A DNA stretch of 64,000 bases, from the NCBI RefSeq assembly GCF_036669915.1, contig NC_089315.1, positions 29,316,631 through 29,380,630 of the forward strand. The letters run 5' to 3'. The position numbers and the translations under genes were made by a program. The DNA comes from Pocillopora verrucosa. Taxonomy: Eukaryota; Cnidaria; Anthozoa; Scleractinia; Pocilloporidae. Below, in pieces: positions 58,794 through 64,000 of the stretch. Under the pieces are notes generated by a model that was given only the letters and a program-made list of their open reading frames with translations, did no database searches and was not told where the DNA came from. The first letter of the stretch is position 1; every line of letters starts with the position of its first letter.

Positions 58794-61700
58794 ATGAGTG
58801 TACGGACATATAATCCTTCAGTTCTTATAGGGAACTGGAATGAAGATATTTGCTTACAAGAGGTTCGTGAGATGTGAGAGTTCGCTTTATTTGTACATAG
58901 CCTCTGCGATAGCATCCCTTGAATTAGATGGAAATATATTATTTTTATTCTTGAAGTCAGCTTAAAACCATTCGTTTGCAGGATAAGCTCAAAGATTTCC
59001 TTGAGAAGAAAGAAAGTGGAGAATTACTGATACAAAAAGCTAGCAATCTCCTCCAAAATATACTCAAGAAGGTAAGAATGCGTAATCGAATTATTTCTTA
59101 GATTGGAAATTGTCAAATTTATATAAACTTGCTTTGCTTGATTTGAACTTACTTCTTGTTTATTTTGCAAATTTTACAAACTCTCACGGTATAGCTCGTT
59201 TAATAGCTTTCATGCTGTCAATACATTCTTAACTTGATCCCAGTTTCACTTTATATTTAGATCATGCGGATCGATCTCTAAGCCCGGCAAAAATAGTACT
59301 CGTGTGTTACTTCAAGAGTAAACATAAACAGGTTAAGATTCCCCGCTGAGGTTTTCTATTTTTTCAGTGCTGTGTATCCCGAAAAAGTTGCCCTAAATCT
59401 GTCTGAATTCTTAAAATAAATTAGGAATTACTCTCTATTTAACAAATGTATGTCATGTTTTGGTGCATTTGTTCAGTAACAGAACTCAGATAGCATCAAG
59501 ATGTGATAAAGAAAGAAAAACGTGGCACACGAGGCGCAGCTGAGTGTGTCACTTAAGTGTATGCTACGTTTTTAGATCCTCTGTGATTTATAAGTGCACA
59601 GACTGACAGCAACATGAAATCTATTTGGTTTATACAAAGAAAAAGCAAAATGTCGGTAGTGTTGATATCATCTTTGTGTCTGTCCCTTCTTAGATCATAA
59701 GTAATCAAAAGGCATCAAAATTCAGTCATATTATCAGAAACATTCATATGAATGTTTCTGATAACATGGCTGAAGAATCCACTCTTACTGTAGCACAAGA
59801 AAGTCTCGTCACTCTCAAACAGTATATGAATCCTTATGATATTTCCATTTTACTTTCAACCTGTCATTACGTTGTGTTATTCCATTCCTTGCAGGTCAAC
59901 CTGTCAGTATCCCACGATGGTTATCTTCATTATGGTGACACAGTTTGTATCCTCAATCCAGCATCAGAGACAGCACTTTCGGCAAATATGTCTGAAAGCA
60001 AAATGCATGATGAAAAGAGACTTGTGGGGCCATGTGATGTGTCAGCTTCAAAGATGACAGATCCTTGCATTCGAAATACTTTTGTTATAGGGTGAGTAGT
60101 TTTGTTTACAAGCGCAATAACTTAATTGGGATGTTATAAGAACACAAGAAAATTCTTGTAAATGACTTGTCTCAGGCTCATGATTTACAAATTTCTCTTG
60201 TGATCCTCAAATTCTTGCACGGGTTATTACCCTGGTAAACCAACAGAAGTTGCAGTCTATTGCTTACCCCTTTAACTCCAAGTGGTGATTAACATGAAAC
60301 TTCTCCTAAAAATGTCCATACATTATTATGCAAACAGGAAACGAGAATATTCAAATTTATCAGGTAGAAGCTGCTCTCCTAGTCTAGCACAAAGTTCTCC
60401 TAACTAATTTACAAGGAGATGTGTAGAAGTTAGAGGGGAGAATTAACTCTCAGATCTTGAGAGTTAAAATGTTAAATAAACACTCTTGGCTTTAAATACC
60501 AAGATGAACAAAGAGAGAGCTTTGAGAAGGAAAGAGCTGTAACAATAGCTGTTTGTTGATACATGAAGAGCCTTATAACATGTGTGGATAAGTCATCAAA
60601 CTTGAAGTAGTTACCATCATGATTTTACAAACCAGCTTTTGCTTCATATAAATGTGTCCAGAGTATAAAAGGCTTAATTTGGATACTTACAGGTGTCCAT
60701 ATGGCAAAATTATCAATTGTTAATTATCTGCAAATCTGCAAGGTCCTTAAAGTCGCATAATTTAATCATGTATTGTATAATTTTATCACCAGGCCAAGAG
60801 CGGAAGGTGATGGAGTTTTAAGATTTAATGAGCCCTTTGCACTGAGTACCTTACCTGGAGTTGGGGGAGAGGTAATATGCAATCAAATTAAAACCAAGCA
60901 AAACTACTGTATGTTGAAAATTTAGGACAAGTCAAGATATTCACCAGCCATTAAAGATGGAAGAATTCTCTGCCTAAAAATTTTTATGGTCTAGATAGTT
61001 TTTTCTCACATGTGGAAGAATATGATGTTCTGTTACTTCCACTGTTCTCCTGTCACTGCAATTTTTTCATGAAAACTCAGATATCTTAACATACAAAGAG
61101 TCAGACTGCATAATGTGATAATGGGAAAACTCTTTATTTCTCTCTTTCAAATCTTTTGTGTTTTAATGATAATTTGTATCAAATCAGTTCCCCTCTCAGT
61201 TTACCTTAGTTTGTAAAGTTTCTATTGCAGAAAAATGACTTTACTTTCTATCAGAAGATTACCTGTTTTTGTTTTTTGGGTTTTTTTTTTTAAACAACAA
61301 GACCAGCTTAAAATGTTGAATGGAATTCAAGTGATCATGCCTAACAATTAACTGCAATGATTCCCTTTCTATTCCCTTTGAGCATGGGCCATACAGGCTA
61401 CTTGGCCACAGTCTAAAGCCTACTAAAGCATGGTTAAGGGCCAATTCTTAACCAAAGTCAAGTTGATCAGACATTAACAGAATGTTTTACATCTGCTTGT
61501 TTTACTTGTAGCTCAAATTAATGAGTGACAGAATAACATTTAATGAATGTGCCAAGAAGTCAAGGCAACAGCTGGTTACTCTTAAGGAAGATATGACTTT
61601 TATGTCCTGCTGGTAAGTAACTGTGTATTTCAGTTAAATAATTTACGTCATATTTCATCCACTTGTGATTAGCAACCCTTTTAAATGCCTGAAGCTTGGA

Positions 61701-62958
61701 AAAAGAGGTTCCTTTTGGTGAAGCCTTCCTATATGGACCAATATTTCCACGTACAAATCTATTAATAATGTGCTCTTAACATGTGCAGTTATTATTTTTA
61801 TTTATTTTTTGTGTAGGAAAATTCTTTGCCATGACCCTCAGCAGCGTTTAGAGACAGAAGGAATGCCTGTCCCGGTAAGTTCTCCTTCTCAGATCTGCGC
61901 GTCTAGATGAGGTTTTATTTTCAGTGAGAGAATTAAGCCAACTTTGGAAATTGTCTTCTCTGTGTTTGCTTATTGGTTATGTAGAGAGAATTTTAATCAC
62001 TATCAGCAATTAAAACTGATTTTGGTTTCTTTTCAATAGGCAAACACGAAAGTCATTCTGAACCACGTGAAAACAAACCAGAACTTAGCCGCCTTGACGG
62101 AGTTTTCTTTCAGGTTTGTCATAGAAAATATTGATGATTGAGGATGAATTGTTTATTTCCCTATTCTTCAAAATTAGCGAGATTTCACGATTTATTATTG
62201 TGTTGCTTTGTATTCTCTGACTTTTCCTGACTCACTCTCCCCCTTGTAACCCCCTCCCTAACCCCCCATAAAAGTTCAGCAATACCAAGAAAGACGCGCT
62301 TTTCTCCTCCCGCGGGAAGATTTGAGATGAATTGGGAATAGGTGCGGCGGGGTCTGGCACTAATAATGCCTCATTTTCAGTGCTACACCCCTTAGAGACC
62401 TCTTGGCGGCCCGCATTGCTCAGGGATTTATGCTTTCCTGCGGGCAAAGAAACACTCGTGCTGAGGCGCTAATGATCAGGGCCTGCTCACAGGCTATGTT
62501 TTGATTTATTTGCACTGCATTGAAAAAAAGACGATTTTAATGAATATTTTTATTGAGGAAAACTTGCTGATCCCTTGATATTTGGTTGACAGTTGCGTGT
62601 TGCCAGTAACTTGGTGTCTCACCTCTGCGTGAAGTACTTTGTTATCAGCACTGTTAATAAAATTCTGTGCTACCTTAACTTTAGAACACCGTTTGGAAGA
62701 GAGTTTGAAGTGGCCGCCAAAACTGAAGTAGACTCTCACAAAGCAGAAAAACCGAGCAATCACTGGGTGTTTAGAACAAGAGAAGTACAAGACGCCGCCA
62801 GAGAGCACGAGTTAGAAAGAGAACAAGAATTTAAAGACTTACTTACAAGACAACAAGCTGCTGAGGCCGAGGTAGCTGCTGCCCCCCCTGCAGATGAGGC
62901 ACCTGGTGCCTCTCAGAATAGTCAGCCAGGGGGAAGCAACCCTCCTGCTGATGTGTAA
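58794..62958 (+). CDS. CFAP161: Cilia- and flagella-associated protein 161
   Basis: Microtubule inner protein of motile ciliary doublets (family knowledge). Exons: 58794-58862, 58982-59071, 59895-60091, 60793-60871, 61512-61612, 61817-61874, 62040-62113, 62685-62958; phases join to 313 residues, close to the human length of about 300. Matching blocks in order: NPSVLIGNWNEDICLQE at 8-23, KDFLEKKESGELLIQKA, LSVSHDGYLHYGDTV with RNTFVI later in exon 3, NECAKKSRQQLVTL, SCWKILCHDPQQRLETEG, VPANTKVILNHVKTNQNLAA, FGREFEVAAKTEVDSHKAEK and PSNHWVF. The C-terminal tail is a charged helix (AREHELEREQEFKDLLTRQQ) followed by Ala/Pro/Gly-rich sequence, which is lineage-specific. Divergent from the thioesterase gene. 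ATTAAA at 63045-63050 may be its polyA signal. Confidence 0.93.
59731..59764. repeat. Perfect 34-bp palindrome in CFAP161 intron 2
   Basis: TTATCAGAAACATTCAT is followed without spacer by its exact reverse complement, centred between 59747 and 59748. The symmetry stops at the next base on each side. Confidence 0.95.
60264..60475. repeat. MITE-like element, copy F (CFAP161 intron 3)
   Basis: Begins TTACCCCTTTAACTCCAAGT and ends GAGAGTTAAAATGTTAAA, imperfect inverted repeats of the family. The inside has AAACTTCTCCTAAAAATGTC and GTTCTCCTAACTAATTTACA. It is the most diverged internal sequence of the set. Confidence 0.55.
62270..62505. repeat. GC-richer block in the last CFAP161 intron, possible element
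   Basis: Base composition changes sharply against the flanks (CCCGCGGGAAG, GGTGCGGCGGGGTCTGGC, CTTGGCGGCCCGCATTGC), ending near GGCCTGCTCACAGGCTATG. No coding frame joins CFAP161. It may be an inserted repeat; identity unknown. Confidence 0.3.
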
Positions 62959-64000
62959 TTTCATAACTGTTCATAAGTGCTTCTTAGTGTATTCAATGAA
63001 AGCGTGTGATATAACTTATTGGACTGACTTAAAGATTTAAAATAATTAAAATTCCATTAACGTAAACTTAAAAATATTGGCAGACTGTATCGATTCATTC
63101 TCTTAACCTTTGTTAATGCTTCGTTCACCCTACTCGATGAATTTTTATTGAATGAGATTCGTACAAAGTAGTTGGAAATGTTTTTAGTCTCGGTTTTTTT
63201 TTCGTCGTTTCAGTTGATCTAGTGACTATGGTAGGTGAGATTCAGGCTTAATTCTTGCAGTTTGTAAACGTTCACTTTTTATTGTAATTGTTATTTGCAT
63301 TTAATTTTGAAGAACCATCTCTTTCAATTCAGCTCGTGTGAGTTAATGAACGAGTTTCTTGTCTGCAAAGACGAAGTAAATTCAGGAAATTGTACACTTA
63401 ATGTAAAACATGTTAACTAAATCGCTTTAGATTTTACAAAAAGAATCTCGATGATTACGAAGTATATGTTACTCATTTTGAAACTGTACATAGAATATAT
63501 GGTCCACAGCTTTTGGCAACTAAACTATCCTTTGATTTATTTGTCGTCAGTGTACGAAACGGAAAGCCTCTCCCTCCCCCTCCCCTCACCATATCACACT
63601 GTCTTCTACCGCGCTTTGTTTGAACTGAACGCCTGAAGCAGACCAAAGACTAAAGACCAGCAGATCATCAAAAATTTTTCGGGTGCCTTGATTGTTCTTG
63701 TTTGACACCTTACAAGAAATTTCCAACTCATTTTATGAGATTTCTAAATGATTCATCCGTTCTTTGTTTGGAAAAAAGCAGTAATCAGTTCATTGCGTTC
63801 TCTTTTTCTTTTTTTCCCTCTCTCTGCAATACACAAACTATTTTGTCCTTTGCGTGATTTCTCGTACTTCGCCCACCCACAGCCATAATACTTGTATTAG
63901 TCTGTCACCAAGTTAGGATAACCTGTAAAAGGTATGTAAATTAATCCACTCGGCACTAATCTTGGATAATTTATCGTCGTCGATCCATCTCTCAGCAATT
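62959..64000. other. Downstream of CFAP161
   Basis: The first ~100 bases are probably 3' UTR. The rest to the window edge is AT-rich with no recognisable exon. Confidence 0.5.

Overview
This is eukaryotic, intron-rich, AT-rich DNA. Gene content and repeats point to an anthozoan cnidarian, probably a stony coral. The species call is inference: all multi-exon genes are animal families, introns are short with clean GT-AG borders, and the interspersed repeats look like ones common in coral genomes. I see six confident protein genes and two very small BH3-only genes.

Left flank (1-18 kb, + strand): the 3' part of a CHD1-type chromatin remodeller (20 exons; the N-terminal half lies off the left edge), then a complete CREB3/CREB3-like membrane-tethered bZIP transcription factor (8 exons, 388 aa). 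A UPRE-type and a CRE-type element lie just upstream of the bZIP start.

Centre (18.8-54.5 kb): a sparse region holding three BCL-2-network genes and a FoxB gene. They are a BH3-only ORF on the - strand (18829-19083), a multidomain BCL-2 family gene on the + strand (22620-27361, two exons, 4.2-kb intron inside the BH2 region), intronless FoxB (34472-35275), and a second BH3-only ORF on the + strand (54214-54444). The two BH3-only ORFs are paralogous: both start MGF, both have a Ser/Arg-rich N-terminal half, and both end in a BH3 helix close to the C-terminus. A BCL-2 groove protein linked to two candidate BH3 ligands, next to an ER-stress-type transcription factor gene, is the most interesting feature of the window.

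Right flank (55-63 kb): a THEM4-like mitochondrial acyl-CoA thioesterase (- strand, 4 exons) and CFAP161, a ciliary microtubule inner protein (+ strand, 8 exons), sit head to head. The 351 bp between their start codons contains a perfect CRE palindrome and an X-box-like site.

Repeats: a MITE-like family with TTAACCCTTTAACTCCC-type ends (at least seven copies, all in the gene-dense flanks or beside them), a second hairpin-forming element (two copies), a CCAAT-rich element, a degenerate ~35-bp minisatellite at 45.2-45.9 kb, a 63-bp tandem repeat upstream of the BCL-2 gene, and a perfect 34-bp palindrome in a CFAP161 intron. Exon borders were read by hand from splice sites and reading phase; none was checked against transcripts.
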